64,000 nt of DNA from Oscillospiraceae bacterium (lineage in GTDB: Bacteria; Bacillota; Clostridia; Oscillospirales; Oscillospiraceae). The stretch spans positions 1 to 64,000 of the forward strand of contig SVKK01000006.1 in assembly GCA_015068425.1 (NCBI GenBank), written 5' to 3'. Shown piece by piece: positions 51,828-63,639 of the stretch. The position numbers and the translations under genes are program-made. Below the pieces are notes generated by a model that saw only the letters and a program-made list of their open reading frames with translations, was not told the DNA's origin and did not search any database. How positions within the stretch are numbered: position 1 is the first letter of the stretch; each line of letters opens with the position of its first letter.

Positions 51828-52324
51828 ACAGCATAATGAAACGCCGCAGCATAAGAAAATATCTGGATAAGGCCGTTGAAGCGGACAAGATAGAGCGCAT
51901 ACTCCGGGCCGCTATGCAGTCTCCCACCGGCCACAACGCTCAGGATTGGGAATTCATCGTGGTTACGGAAAAGGAGATGCTGAAAAATATAAGCGAGCTG
52001 GGTCCTTATTCCGGCTTTGCCGCGGAAGCACCTTTGCAGATCGTTGTCTGCGCCAATCAGGAAAAAGCCTGGCACGGCGGCACATGGCCCAGCAATATGG
52101 GCGCTGTTTGCCAGACTATACTCCTGCAGGTTGAGGAGGAAGGTCTTGGCGCCTGCTGGATAGCCAACTGGCCCTATCCCGAGAGAATGGCTCACGTTAA
52201 AAACGCGCTGGATATTCCCGACCATGTTATCCCCTACGCCGTTATATCCATAGGCTACAAGCAGTATGAAAAGCGCTTTGACGACCGCTTCGACCCCGAA
52301 AAAATACATTGGGAAAAATATTGA
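51824..52324 (+). CDS. Nitroreductase-family FMN oxidoreductase
   Basis: A 166-aa short nitroreductase. RRSIRKY at the start (FMN phosphate), [16 protein letters not shown] and [11 protein letters not shown] are the family marks. The substrate is unknown (quinones, nitroaromatics or a flavin-linked step). It overlaps pcp by ATGA and precedes mtnA by 10 nt, so it is part of the operon. Confidence 0.9.
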   Translation: MNSIMKRRSIRKYLDKAVEADKIERILRAAMQSPTGHNAQDWEFIVVTEKEMLKNISELGPYSGFAAEAPLQIVVCANQEKAWHGGTWPSNMGAVCQTILLQVEEEGLGACWIANWPYPERMAHVKNALDIPDHVIPYAVISIGYKQYEKRFDDRFDPEKIHWEKY

Positions 52325-52334
52325 GGTGAAGGAT

Positions 52335-53387
52335 ATGCCCCAGACCGTTGACCATGTTCGGCTCAGCCGCGACGGCAGGGCGCTCGTCATTCTTGACCAG
52401 AGCCGTCTGCCCAACCACAGCGAATACATAGTTCTGGCCTCCGCCGAGGCAATGTATGAGGCCATCAAGTCCCTCCGCGTCCGTGGCGCCCCCGCCATCG
52501 GCATATTCGCAGGCTTTGCCATGTATGTCCTTGCCCGGAGAATGGATATGAATTCCCGCGCCGCCTTCGACAAGGAGTTTTTTGAAAAAAGCGCCTATCT
52601 CAACTCCTCCCGCCCCACTGCCGTTAATCTCAGCTGGGCACTGAAGCGAATGGAAGGCGTGCTCTCCGCCCACGGCGAGCTTTCGCCCGGGGAGCTTCTG
52701 CCTCTGCTGAAAGCCGAGGCGCAGGCCATACTGGACGAGGATATCGCTATGTGCAAGGCTATAAGCGAGTACGGCCTCAGTCTCCTCAAGGAGGGGGACG
52801 GTGTGCTGACCCACTGCAACGCGGGACCCATTGCCACCAGCCGCTACGGCACCGCCATCGGTCCCCTCATTCTCGGAGCAGAAAAGGGAATCAGTTTCCG
52901 TGCCTTTGCCGACGAGACCCGCCCCCTTCTTCAGGGTGCCCGCCTCACCAGCTATGAGCTGCAGAAAGCGGGAGTTGATGTCACCCTCATCTGCGACAAC
53001 ATGGCGTCCATAGTTATGAAAAACGGCTGGGTGCAGTATTGCTTCGTTGGCTGCGACCGTGTGGCAGCCAACGGCGATGCCGCCAATAAAATCGGCACCT
53101 CCGGAGTTGCCATTCTGGCTAAGCATTACGGCATACCTTTCTATGTTCTTGGCCCCACCAGCACCGTGGATATGAACTGCCCCGACGGGGAGCATATCGA
53201 AATTGAGCTGCGTGAAGGCAGCGAGATAAGAGAAAAATGGTATAGCGAGCCTATGGCTCCCGAGGGCGTTAAGTGTTATAACCCCGCCTTTGACGTTACC
53301 GACCACGAGCTGATAAGCGGCATAATCACAGAAAAGGGCATCTGCCGTCCCCCCTACACCGAGAGCCTGAAAAAGCTTTTTGAATGA
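52335..53387 (+). CDS. mtnA: Methylthioribose-1-phosphate isomerase
   Basis: A 350-aa aldose-ketose isomerase related to eIF2[36 protein letters not shown] and [19 protein letters not shown] are the diagnostic segments. It turns 5-methylthioribose-1-phosphate into methylthioribulose-1-phosphate in methylthioadenosine salvage. The start is the ATG at 52335 after GAGGTGAAGG. The next gene can supply its substrate through deamination plus phosphorolysis; no mtnB/C/D genes are present. Ribose-1,5-bisphosphate isomerase is the alternative. Confidence 0.92.
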   Translation: MPQTVDHVRLSRDGRALVILDQSRLPNHSEYIVLASAEAMYEAIKSLRVRGAPAIGIFAGFAMYVLARRMDMNSRAAFDKEFFEKSAYLNSSRPTAVNLSWALKRMEGVLSAHGELSPGELLPLLKAEAQAILDEDIAMCKAISEYGLSLLKEGDGVLTHCNAGPIATSRYGTAIGPLILGAEKGISFRAFADETRPLLQGARLTSYELQKAGVDVTLICDNMASIVMKNGWVQYCFVGCDRVAANGDAANKIGTSGVAILAKHYGIPFYVLGPTSTVDMNCPDGEHIEIELREGSEIREKWYSEPMAPEGVKCYNPAFDVTDHELISGIITEKGICRPPYTESLKKLFE

Positions 53388-53400
53388 AAGGAAGAACCTT

Positions 53401-54660
53401 ATGATACGCTTTTATAACGGCAAAACCCTTGCCCTGAACGGAAATTTCGAAGTCACCAACCACGAGGTTTGGGTGGATGGCGACAAAATAGCATATGTAG
53501 GTCCCAAAAAAACCGATGCCCCCGTCTTTGAACGGGAAATCGACCTTGGCGGCAATCTGCTGATGCCCGGCTTCAAAAATGCCCACACCCATTCCGCAAT
53601 GACCTTCGGCCGCTCCATCGCCGACGATATGCCCCTCCAGCCATGGCTTTTTGACCGCATCTTCCCCCTCGAGGCAAAGCTTAGCCCCGAGAGAGTCAGC
53701 TGGCTTTATAAGCTGGCAATTATGGAATACCTCACAAGCGGCATAACCGCCGGCTTTGATATGTATTTCTACCGTCCCAAGGCCGCTCAAACCTGCTCCG
53801 AATACGGCTTCCGCAACGTTTTCTGCTCCATGAACGAAACCTACGAGAGCATTATCGAGGAGTGCGACACCGTCAACAATATGCACCCTCTCGTGAGCAT
53901 GCTCCCCTCCATTCACGCTGAGTACACCACCTCTTTGGACACCATGAAGGAGGTTGCCCGCGTCTGCCACGAGAGGAAGCTCCCCTTCTTCACTCATATT
54001 TCCGAAACCGCCGCCGAACATCACGAGTGCATCGCACGCCACGGCATGACCCCCACCCAGCTTTTCGACTCCCTCGGTTTATTCGACTACGGCGGAGGCG
54101 GCTACCACTGCGTATACCTCAGCGACAAGGACATTGAGATTTTCAAAAAGCGGGGACTTTGGGCAGTCACCTGTCCCGCCAGCAACGCCAAGCTGGCCAG
54201 CGGCATTGCGCCTTTGGTGAAATTCGCCGAGGCAGGAGTGAATCTTGCAATAGGCACCGACGGTCCCAGCAGCAACAACAGTCTGGATATGTTCCGGGAA
54301 ATGTACTTAGCCTGCGTGCTCCAGAAGCTCTCTCTGGGTGACGCCGCGGCTATGGACGCCCTCAAGGTGCTGGAGATGGCCTGCAGCGGCTCCGCCCTTG
54401 CGATGGGACTTTCCGACTGCGACTGCATCGCCGAAGGCAAGCAGGCGGATATGATAGTAATCGACCTGAGCCGTCCCGCTATGCAGCCTATAAACAACAT
54501 TGCAAAAAACATAGTTTATTCCGGAAGTCGCGACTGCGTTAAGCTCACTATGATAGCGGGCAAGGTTCTCTATGAGGACGGAAAGTTCTTCCTGCCCGAC
54601 AGCCCCGAAAGGGTTTATGAGGAATGCCAACGCATTGTCGGTGAAATGACAGCGGAATAG
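53401..54660 (+). CDS. mtaD: 5-methylthioadenosine/S-adenosylhomocysteine deaminase
   Basis: A 419-aa amidohydrolase. Metal ligands NAHTHSA (near residue 62), a third His in FFTHISET, HCVYLSD, and Asp in GTDGPSSNNSLD. It deaminates MTA or SAH to the inosine forms. With mtnA downstream of a phosphorylase this could be a purine-type MTA salvage route. The start is the ATG at 53401 after AAGGAAG; the longer ATG form lies before the RBS. Last gene of the operon. Confidence 0.9.
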   Translation: MIRFYNGKTLALNGNFEVTNHEVWVDGDKIAYVGPKKTDAPVFEREIDLGGNLLMPGFKNAHTHSAMTFGRSIADDMPLQPWLFDRIFPLEAKLSPERVSWLYKLAIMEYLTSGITAGFDMYFYRPKAAQTCSEYGFRNVFCSMNETYESIIEECDTVNNMHPLVSMLPSIHAEYTTSLDTMKEVARVCHERKLPFFTHISETAAEHHECIARHGMTPTQLFDSLGLFDYGGGGYHCVYLSDKDIEIFKKRGLWAVTCPASNAKLASGIAPLVKFAEAGVNLAIGTDGPSSNNSLDMFREMYLACVLQKLSLGDAAAMDALKVLEMACSGSALAMGLSDCDCIAEGKQADMIVIDLSRPAMQPINNIAKNIVYSGSRDCVKLTMIAGKVLYEDGKFFLPDSPERVYEECQRIVGEMTAE

Positions 54661-54756
54661 AGAATAAATATAAGCACTGCCCAGCCTGTGGGCTTATCGG
54701 CTTATCCTTCGATTGCGTTCCCGGCGCTGCCACCGCGGATGCGCCTATGACAAAGG

Positions 54757-54882
54757 CCCCCTCTGACGAGGGGGCTGGATTTTTTGCGCAGCAAAAAAGA
54801 CTGGGGGAGAGATCGGTTATCTTCCGGCATCTCTCCCTCCGACAAAACCTTCGGTTTTGCCACCTCCCTCGTCAGAGGGAGG
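54757..54882. repeat. Stem-loop repeat locus 5 (distinct family)
   Basis: CCTCTGACGAGG at its left end (54757-54774) and its inverted copy at its right end (54861-54882) bracket two inner hairpins (TTTTTGCGCAGCAAAAAA and AAAACCTTCGGTTTT) and a GAGAGATCGG...CATCTCTC pairing. It is a MITE-like inverted-repeat unit of about 126 bp with no coding content. Confidence 0.75.
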
Positions 54883-54953
54883 CTGAACGCTGTAACGAAG
54901 CAAGGAGCTTTTTGCGAAGTGCCCGCTACGGGTGGTTTTCTGCATAAAAAATC

Positions 54954-54984
54954 GCGCCGAAATCTTCCTTCGGCGCCATTTTAT
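54954..54984 (+). terminator. Terminator downstream of the mtnA-mtaD operon
   Basis: An 8-bp stem GCGCCGAA with TTCGGCGC, 7-nt loop, then CATTTTATTT. Confidence 0.75.
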
Positions 54985-54998
54985 TTACAGTTTATTTA

Positions 54999-55028
54999 TT
55001 TACATCGGCAATTTTTTAGGTGTATAAT
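54999..55028 (+). promoter_or_regulatory. SigmaA promoter of the RlmL-like gene
   Basis: TTTACA, 18-nt spacer, perfect TATAAT, 32 nt before the ATG. Confidence 0.72.
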
Positions 55029-55060
55029 AATTGGAACAACTGAAGTTTCGGAGAATTATT

Positions 55061-56170
55061 ATGGATTACAAACTTTGCGTGCCCTGTCTTCTGGGTCTTG
55101 AGGGTCCCATTGCCGACGAGCTTCGCCGTATGAAGATGAGAGACGTTGCCGCGGAAAACGGCCGCGTGTTCTTCACAGGTAATGAAGAGGACATAGCCAG
55201 AGCCAATATAAACCTGCGCATAGGCGAGCGCGTGCTCATTGAAGTGGGCAGCTTTGACGCCTTCACCTTTGACCAGCTTTTCGAGGGTACCAAGGCTCTC
55301 CCCTGGGAGATGCTCATACCTAAAAACGGTGCTTTCCCCGTAAAGGGTTACAGCCTCAACTCTAAGCTTTTCTCTGTTTCCGACTGCCAGAAGATAATCA
55401 AGAAAGCCGTTGTTGAGCGGCTGAAAAAGGTATACGGCATAGAATGGTTTGACGAAAGCGGGCCGCTGTATCAGATTCAGTTTTCCATTATGAAGGACAG
55501 AGCCAGCCTCTGCATCGATACCTCCGGTTTCGGCTTGCATAAGCGCGGCTACCGTCCCGCCCACAACGCCGCTCCCCTAAAGGAGACTATGGCCGCCGCT
55601 ATGGTAAATCTCTCCCGCTACAGAGGACGGGAAGACTTTGCCGATCCCTTCTGCGGCAGCGGCACCATCGCCATTGAGGCGGCACTCATCGCCAAAAACC
55701 GGGCTCCCGGCCTTAAAAGAGACTTCACCGCAATGAGTTGGCCCGGCTTCGATAAGCTGATGTGGGCAAGAGTCCGGGACGAAGCCAGAGCAAAGGAGTT
55801 CAGCGGCGATTACCGCATCTTTGCTTCCGATATAGACCCCCACGCCATTGAGATAGCAAAGGAAAACGCCCTTCGGGCGGGAGTTGCGGACATTGTGAAG
55901 TTTGAAGTGGCGGATGCAATGAGCTTCAGCCGCAAGACCGAGCGAGGCATCATTGTCACAAATCCCCCTTACGGCGAGCGAATTATGGAGCGCCGGGAGG
56001 CGGAGGGACTTTACGCCGGCTTTGGAAAGGCATATTTTGCCCTGGAGAACTGGAAGCTCTATCTTCTCTCATCCCATACGGAGTTTGAGCGCACCTTCGG
56101 CAAAACCGCCGACAAAAAGAGAAAGCTCTACAACGGTATGATTAAATGTGATTTGTTCATGTACCTGTAA
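55061..56170 (+). CDS. THUMP-domain rRNA methyltransferase (RlmL N-half/RlmKL type)
   Basis: A 369-aa SAM methyltransferase. An N-terminal THUMP RNA-binding domain (about 50-155) is followed by a Rossmann domain with DPFCGSGTIAIEAALIAKNRAPG (motif I, in parts), FASDIDPHAIEIAKENA and the catalytic NPPYGERI for N2-guanine. It corresponds to the m2G2445 part of RlmKL. The start is the ATG at 55061 after GGAG; a Met 10 codons upstream lies before the RBS and promoter start. Single-gene unit. Confidence 0.92.
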   Translation: MDYKLCVPCLLGLEGPIADELRRMKMRDVAAENGRVFFTGNEEDIARANINLRIGERVLIEVGSFDAFTFDQLFEGTKALPWEMLIPKNGAFPVKGYSLNSKLFSVSDCQKIIKKAVVERLKKVYGIEWFDESGPLYQIQFSIMKDRASLCIDTSGFGLHKRGYRPAHNAAPLKETMAAAMVNLSRYRGREDFADPFCGSGTIAIEAALIAKNRAPGLKRDFTAMSWPGFDKLMWARVRDEARAKEFSGDYRIFASDIDPHAIEIAKENALRAGVADIVKFEVADAMSFSRKTERGIIVTNPPYGERIMERREAEGLYAGFGKAYFALENWKLYLLSSHTEFERTFGKTADKKRKLYNGMIKCDLFMYL

Positions 56171-56270
56171 AATCCCGCAAGAGGGTTTGTGTGCAGGGGA
56201 AACCCAAGCACAGAAATTTCCATATATCTGGTATAAAGAGGAATAAGAAACAAATTAGTGAGGTAAACTT

Positions 56271-57209
56271 ATGAAGCACCTGTTTATTGTCAATCCCGCC
56301 GCAGGCGGCAAGGACAGCACCGATTTTGTGTCCGCAAAAGTTGCTCAGTTCTTCTCCGGCAAGGAGGGCGACTTTGAAATATACACCACCAAGGCTCCTA
56401 TGGACGCGGTGAAGAAAATAAAATATGAGGCCGATCTCTGCGACGAGCTGCGTGTTTATGCCTGCGGAGGCGACGGCACTCTTAACGAGTGCATATGCGG
56501 CGCGGCGGGATGGGATCACGTGGCCGTCACCCACTTCCCCACCGGCACCGGCAACGACTTTATCAAAACCTTCGGCGACGAGGGCAAACTCTTCTTCGAG
56601 CTGGAAGCGCTCATCAACGGCGAAGTGCGACCCATCGACCTTATCGACTGCAACGGAAGATACAGCGTCAACATCTGCTCCGTGGGCATTGACGCCCGCA
56701 TAGCTGCCGATGTCCATAAATACAGCAAAATCCCCCTGATCGGCGGTGCCACCGGCTATGTCACCAGTCTTGCGGCCAATCTTCTCAAGGGTATCACCGG
56801 ACCGCTGCGGGTTATCTGCGACGGCAAGCTTTATTACGGAGAGATGACCCTTATCTGCGCCTGCAACGGACGTTTCTACGGCGGCGGCTTCAACCCCGTC
56901 CCCGAAGCGCGGCTTGATGACGGTCTTCTGGACTTCCTTATCATCAAGGGCGTCTCCCGCCTCACCTTCCTGAAGCTGGTAGGCGGCTATGCCAAGGGCA
57001 AGTATGCCGACTTCCCCAAGTACATAAACCATGTTCGCTCCACCTCCATAGATATAGATAGTCAGGATGAACTGGTTATAAACGTGGACGGCGAGATTAT
57101 CCGCAGCAAAAAAGTCAGTATGAAGGTCATCCCCGGCGGCGTTAACTTCATTTTCCCCGCCGGAATGGAATTTTTCGCCTCCGAAAAGGAGAAAACAGCC
57201 GTAAATTGA
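56271..57209 (+). CDS. Diacylglycerol kinase-family lipid kinase
   Basis: A 312-aa soluble or peripheral lipid kinase (DgkB/YegS type). FIVNPAAGGK near the start, the catalytic GGDGTLNE (about residues 65-72) and FPTGTGNDFIKT motifs, and the C-terminal beta-domain ending VNVDGEI. It phosphorylates diacylglycerol or a related lipid. RBS GTGAGG before the ATG. A GGGTTT/AAACCC hairpin and a -10-like TATAAA lie in the 100-bp gap upstream. Confidence 0.92.
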   Translation: MKHLFIVNPAAGGKDSTDFVSAKVAQFFSGKEGDFEIYTTKAPMDAVKKIKYEADLCDELRVYACGGDGTLNECICGAAGWDHVAVTHFPTGTGNDFIKTFGDEGKLFFELEALINGEVRPIDLIDCNGRYSVNICSVGIDARIAADVHKYSKIPLIGGATGYVTSLAANLLKGITGPLRVICDGKLYYGEMTLICACNGRFYGGGFNPVPEARLDDGLLDFLIIKGVSRLTFLKLVGGYAKGKYADFPKYINHVRSTSIDIDSQDELVINVDGEIIRSKKVSMKVIPGGVNFIFPAGMEFFASEKEKTAVN

Positions 57210-57302
57210 AGCGCGGAGGAGATTTTCCCATAAAAAACGGCGGAAAATTAAAATTTTGGCGGTTTAACCCGGGAAATTCACAGATTGTTTTCAAAATAAT
57301 AC

Positions 57303-57331
57303 TTGCAAAAATCCAATATCTGGACTATTAT
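57303..57331 (+). promoter_or_regulatory. SigmaA promoter of groESL
   Basis: TTGCAA (57303-57308), 17-nt spacer, TATTAT (57326-57331) with an overlapping TATAAT at 57329. The CIRCE element starts 10 nt after it. Confidence 0.8.
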
Positions 57332-57341
57332 AATAAGCGTG

Positions 57342-57368
57342 TTAGCACTCTCCGTTTTCGAGTGCTAA
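57342..57368 (+). promoter_or_regulatory. CIRCE operator (HrcA binding site)
   Basis: TTAGCACTC-N9-GAGTGCTAA, a perfect consensus. The palindrome extends outward (AGCGTG/CACGCT), making it unusually long. It predicts HrcA-controlled heat induction of groESL; hrcA is not in the window. Confidence 0.98.
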
Positions 57369-57419
57369 CACGCTGAAAACTGTAAAGAAATTAAATTTAC
57401 GCATATAGGAGGAAGAAAC

Positions 57420-59362
<1,943 letters not shown>

Positions 59363-59392
59363 TCCCAAACCAAATAAAAATCAATCCTCCCC

Positions 59393-59436
59393 GTGGAAAT
59401 CACGGGGAGGATTTTTATTTTTTTGAAATTTTTACT
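59393..59436. terminator. Bidirectional terminator of groESL and the FtsX-like gene
   Basis: A perfect 13-bp stem (AATCCTCCCCGTG with its complement), 5-nt loop, T-rich tail; the last bases overlap the stop of the leftward permease gene. Confidence 0.93.
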
Positions 59437-62400
59437 CTCTTTCGCTGAGAAGGCTCATAAGATGGGTTCTGCCCACAACGGCGACGGAGAGCGCCGCGCC
59501 AAGGAAGTAGCACAAAATGAATATCGCGACACTGGGAAGCCATGTCACGGGGGATGCAGCAAAGAGAAGGAGGACACTTCCCAAAACGCTGCCTGTCAGG
59601 CAAAGGAGAGCCTGCTCCAGGAAGAAGGAGAAGAAGACTCTGGATTTGGAAGCGCCCAAGCCACGCAAAATGGCAAACTCCATGCGGCGGGAGGAAACCA
59701 TAAGCCAGCTTATAATAAAGCCAAGCAGGGCAACAAGAACAAACAAAGCGGGGAACAGAAGCTGGGAGAAGGATATGTAGCGGTTCAGTCCGCTTACAGT
59801 CTCCACAAAGCTGCGGTCATAGAGCAGGACGGTGGTGCGGTCACTTCCCGTCTTTCCAACCTGACTAAAACCGGAATCCGTCAGGAAATCCCGCATAGAT
59901 TCAAGTCGGGAGGCGCTGCTCAGGCTGAATATAAGGGTTGAAAAGCGAGTTGCTCTGTAGAAATGCTGATTTCGGGACTCAACGCTGCTGATGGAAGAGT
60001 CCTGCTGCTCCTTGCCTGCGATGTCCTCTTCCCCTGTGATCCAGCTCTCGTCGCACCAAAGAGAGAGGGGTACATATAGGTTGGCGTCCTCGCCCAGTTG
60101 GGTGAAAAAGCCTACAATCTTGAAAACGCGGCTATGCTCAATCATCTCGGAATTGAAGCTCATAGTAAGATTTGCTTCAAACTCATCGCCGAGACTCAAG
60201 CCATGGCTTTCGAGGAAGGCCTTGGGAGCGATGCACGCAACCGTGTCGGCGCTCTTTTCGGCGTTGAGGATTGTGCCCTCTTCCCGGAAAGACATTGTTT
60301 CAGCGAGAGAGCTGCAGGCATCGGGATCGGCAAGGAAACTCTCGTCCCAACCCTTCAGCCATTCCACATCCGGCTTTCGGCTGTGGATAAACTCCGGCGC
60401 AGCCGAAAGAGTGTTAAGGGCGACAATATCAGGCTGAACACTTATCCAGTTGGATCTGTTTTCTTCCGCGAACAACCCCTTGAAATCGGGGATTTCCTCG
60501 CTCAGCCAATAATTGAATCCCAGAGCCATACCGACACTTTCAATATCTCCGCTTTTCCAGATGCTTCGGGCGGCATCGGCGGAAACGGTGAGGTTTGAGC
60601 TGCTGCGTCCGTTCAGACTGACAACCCGTCCGGTAATTTCCGCATCCCGATAAAGGGAATCCATCTGCTCTTCCCAAGCGGAGGAGGCAGAGGCAAGAAT
60701 TCCAAGAAACAGACTAAGCACCAAAGCCACAATCGGAACAACAGTGCTGCGCCAACCGCCGCGGCGGGCGGAAAGAAAGGCAAAACGCAGAGCACCGCGG
60801 CCTCCGCAGGAGGATTTCCCACGGGGCAGGCGCACGGAAAGCTTACCCCGCTTGGGAGCTGTGGTTTTCCGGGCAATGGCAAGGAATATCCAGCAGAATA
60901 TAAGACTGAGGATAAAAACAAATATAAATGCCACCAAGGCGGGAAGAGAAGAGGCACTTCCCTGACTCACCGCCTCCCGAACAATACCAACCGCGGATTC
61001 GCTAAAGCGGCTGTCCACAACATACATTGAGCTTGCAGCGTTTATAGCAAGCTCAATCAAACGTCCGAGGGCAAAATTACCCGCAAGTGCGCCAAGGGCG
61101 GAGGAAATGCCGGAAATAAGCACCGCGCCGCTGAGAAGCCAGAGGTTTATTTTTCCTCCGGGTGTTCCCAGAGAAACAAGAACATTGACGCTTTCCCGCT
61201 GTCTGCCAACGAAAAGATAAGCGAAGAGGAAAATAACCACAAGCGCGCCGAGGGCGGATACCACGCTCACCGCGGAGGCAACATTGAGCATAGTCTCTAT
61301 GGGGCGCGCCGCCGCTGCATAGCCCTGGTCAAAGAGTGTTACCCGAACGCCATCGGGGCAGAGAGCCTGTATAGCTTCAACGGTTTCCGCCGCGGAGGCA
61401 TTATCCAGACCCACACGGCCAAGCTGATACCCGAAAAGCTCCTCTTCAAAATCACCCTCTGCGGCGGAAATCCAAACATTTCCGTAATAGCCGTCCACCC
61501 GGTTAGTGATACCCACAATCTCCAGAGCGCGGATATCGCCGGTGGCGGAAAGGAGAAAGCGGCTGTCCGCCGCGGAGTCAAACAGTTCAAGGGAAACGAT
61601 GTCCCCAAGCTGAAGCTCGAGCTGTCTTGCTATATCCCCGCTCACAACGCATACGGAGCGCTCTCCCGCATTGGGAAAGCGACCCTGCTCAAGTCTGAAA
61701 ACATTCTGGTGGAAAAGCTCAAGGGAGGCAATATCGTCGCTGGCTTCAATGGCAACATTGTTATTGGCGTTGGCATAAAGAGCGGCGTATTCTTCGAAGA
61801 TAGGAGCAGGCTCCTCGGTGGTAGTGTCCTGATAGGGCACAATGGGGCATCCCTCATAAAAGTCTGTTATAAGGAATTTGAAATCGTTTCCGGTGTCACT
61901 GAGTACATACTTTCCGTGAAGAGTATAGCGGCGTCCCCTTTCGGCAACAAAGCCGCTGTCTCCAATTTCTATAGCTGTGTATTTGTTGGTTTTTTCCGCG
62001 CTGTTGCGGGAATAAAGAACATTGTTGGAAATGGCAGAATAACCTGCAACCACTTTTCCTTCGCCTCCGTAGAGTCCCGTGGCGGGATCATACGTATAGG
62101 TTTTGCAGATGAGCTGGTTGGGGATATATCTGCCGTAGAAAGATTCCTGGCGGCTGGTTATCACGTGTCCGTATTCTCCGTCGGAATAAACAAAGTAATC
62201 AACGATTTCGTAGTAGTAGGCGACGGTACCTCCCCATGTGTCTGTGCCTTTGTAATAATGGTGCTTGGAACAGATATTATAGGTGGGAAGCTCTTCTTCC
62301 GTAAACTCGGTGTATACTCCCGTTTCAAAATCCTGCTGAAGATACTTGCCCTCGCTTTCAATAAAATAGGGCACCCAGTCGCTGCTGACCGTTTCGGTGC

Positions 62401-62881
62401 AGAGCTTCGCCGTGTTGTTGGTAGCGTTTATGGCGATATAGGGCGCCGCCATTTCCTCTTCCGTGAAATATACAGTGCCGAGAGTGGTATTTTCAGAGAA
62501 CTGGGTGAACTCAACAAGGGCATAATCCTCGTAAGGCGCGTCACCGCCGGGAACATAGCCGTCTATATAGCCTATTTTCCGCTTGTTCTCCTCCCAGAAA
62601 TCAACGCCCTCAAGCTCTTCAAGAGCCTGGGTGTCAAGCTCCGCGGCTGCAGCGCGGGCATAAGAGTCCGCAGCGTCAGCGTTGGGATAGTCTGCGCCCA
62701 TATATTCCAGAAGAGCCACGGAGGTATAGCTTTCGTCCAGAATCTCAAGCTGTTGGCTGCAGTAAAACCACATCCCGGCGCCGAGAGTCAGTGCGAGACA
62801 GATGACTGCAATCAACAGCGCGAAAAGGATGCTCCGTCCTTTGGCTCGGAGGGTGGAGCGTATTCCATACTTGAATGTCAT
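59432..62881 (-). CDS. Very large FtsX/MacB-type ABC permease
   Basis: 1149 aa with an N-terminal helix (about 17-40), a very long extracytoplasmic region (about 41-565), three helices (about 565-700), a basic loop, a second transmembrane helix (about 745) with a second extracytoplasmic part (about 770-1020), and three final helices. This is the duplicated-FtsX layout of eight-helix exporters. Such pairs expel antimicrobial peptides or extract lipoproteins. RBS GAGGAAG before the ATG. It has no adjacent two-component system. The ATPase gene lies 7 nt upstream. Confidence 0.85.
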   Translation of the reverse strand: MTFKYGIRSTLRAKGRSILFALLIAVICLALTLGAGMWFYCSQQLEILDESYTSVALLEYMGADYPNADAADSYARAAAAELDTQALEELEGVDFWEENKRKIGYIDGYVPGGDAPYEDYALVEFTQFSENTTLGTVYFTEEEMAAPYIAINATNNTAKLCTETVSSDWVPYFIESEGKYLQQDFETGVYTEFTEEELPTYNICSKHHYYKGTDTWGGTVAYYYEIVDYFVYSDGEYGHVITSRQESFYGRYIPNQLICKTYTYDPATGLYGGEGKVVAGYSAISNNVLYSRNSAEKTNKYTAIEIGDSGFVAERGRRYTLHGKYVLSDTGNDFKFLITDFYEGCPIVPYQDTTTEEPAPIFEEYAALYANANNNVAIEASDDIASLELFHQNVFRLEQGRFPNAGERSVCVVSGDIARQLELQLGDIVSLELFDSAADSRFLLSATGDIRALEIVGITNRVDGYYGNVWISAAEGDFEEELFGYQLGRVGLDNASAAETVEAIQALCPDGVRVTLFDQGYAAAARPIETMLNVASAVSVVSALGALVVIFLFAYLFVGRQRESVNVLVSLGTPGGKINLWLLSGAVLISGISSALGALAGNFALGRLIELAINAASSMYVVDSRFSESAVGIVREAVSQGSASSLPALVAFIFVFILSLIFCWIFLAIARKTTAPKRGKLSVRLPRGKSSCGGRGALRFAFLSARRGGWRSTVVPIVALVLSLFLGILASASSAWEEQMDSLYRDAEITGRVVSLNGRSSSNLTVSADAARSIWKSGDIESVGMALGFNYWLSEEIPDFKGLFAEENRSNWISVQPDIVALNTLSAAPEFIHSRKPDVEWLKGWDESFLADPDACSSLAETMSFREEGTILNAEKSADTVACIAPKAFLESHGLSLGDEFEANLTMSFNSEMIEHSRVFKIVGFFTQLGEDANLYVPLSLWCDESWITGEEDIAGKEQQDSSISSVESRNQHFYRATRFSTLIFSLSSASRLESMRDFLTDSGFSQVGKTGSDRTTVLLYDRSFVETVSGLNRYISFSQLLFPALFVLVALLGFIISWLMVSSRRMEFAILRGLGASKSRVFFSFFLEQALLCLTGSVLGSVLLLFAASPVTWLPSVAIFILCYFLGAALSVAVVGRTHLMSLLSERE

Positions 62882-62888
62882 AGCTTCC

Positions 62889-63554
62889 TCACTCCTTCAC
62901 TTCTCCGTCGCGAAGCTCGATAACGCAGTCCGCCTTTGCGGCAAGACCCATATCGTGGGTCACGATAACCACGCAGTAACCGTCCTTATGGGCAAGCTCG
63001 CAGAGGAGAGAGCTTATGATTTCGCTGTTGGCGGTGTCCAGATTTCCGGTGGGCTCGTCCGCCAGCAAAATGCCCGTTTCCATTCCAAGAGCGCGGGCAA
63101 TGGCAACGCGCTGCTGTTCGCCGCCGGAGAGCATGGTGGGATAACGGTCCAGCGCGCTTTCGGGCAAGCCTACCTTGGCTATAAGCTCGGCGGCGCGCTT
63201 TTTTGCCTTTCGGGGGCTGATTCCGCGAAGCTCCATGGGATACATCACGTTTTCCGCCACGGTGAGCAGGGGGAAAAGACGGAAAGACTGGTAAATAACC
63301 GCCACCTGTTCACGGCGATAGCGTTCAAGCTTCATCTCTGCGGTGCTTTTTCCGCCGCAAATAACCTGGCCGCTTGTGGGCAGGTCAAGTCCTGCCATAA
63401 GAGAAAGGAGGGTTGTTTTGCCGCTGCCGCTGCGTCCCACTATAGCGTAAACCTTCCCTGCCTCAAAGCTGTGGCTTACGCCCTTCAAGGCTTCAACCTT
63501 CTGATATTGGGTCTGGTATGTATAACGCACATCCCGCAGTTCAAGTATAGCCAT
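62889..63554 (-). CDS. LolD/MacB-type ABC ATPase
   Basis: A 221-aa ATPase of the MacB/LolD/BceA group. Walker [28 protein letters not shown] (Q-loop), [15 protein letters not shown] and Walker [13 protein letters not shown] are all typical of the group, as is the closing [19 protein letters not shown]. It precedes and drives the FtsX-like permease. RBS AAGGGGA before the ATG. Confidence 0.94.
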   Translation of the reverse strand: MAILELRDVRYTYQTQYQKVEALKGVSHSFEAGKVYAIVGRSGSGKTTLLSLMAGLDLPTSGQVICGGKSTAEMKLERYRREQVAVIYQSFRLFPLLTVAENVMYPMELRGISPRKAKKRAAELIAKVGLPESALDRYPTMLSGGEQQRVAIARALGMETGILLADEPTGNLDTANSEIISSLLCELAHKDGYCVVIVTHDMGLAAKADCVIELRDGEVKE

Positions 63555-63591
63555 AACAAAAAATCCCCTTTTTACTAATTATATTTTCTAT

Positions 63592-63620
63592 ATTATATTG
63601 TAATTTTCCACTATAAACAA
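63592..63620 (-). promoter_or_regulatory. SigmaA promoter of the LolD-FtsX operon
   Basis: On the minus strand TTGTTT, 17-nt spacer, perfect TATAAT, 38 nt before the ATG at 63554. Confidence 0.75.
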
Positions 63621-63639
63621 GAATATTCTTCGCATCTGA

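Larger units (their letters stand above)
54661..55060. other. Spacer with repeat locus 5, terminator and promoter
   Basis: 400 bp without a gene; its content is listed separately (inverted repeat 54757-54882, terminator 54954-54984, promoter 54999-55028). Confidence 0.6.
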
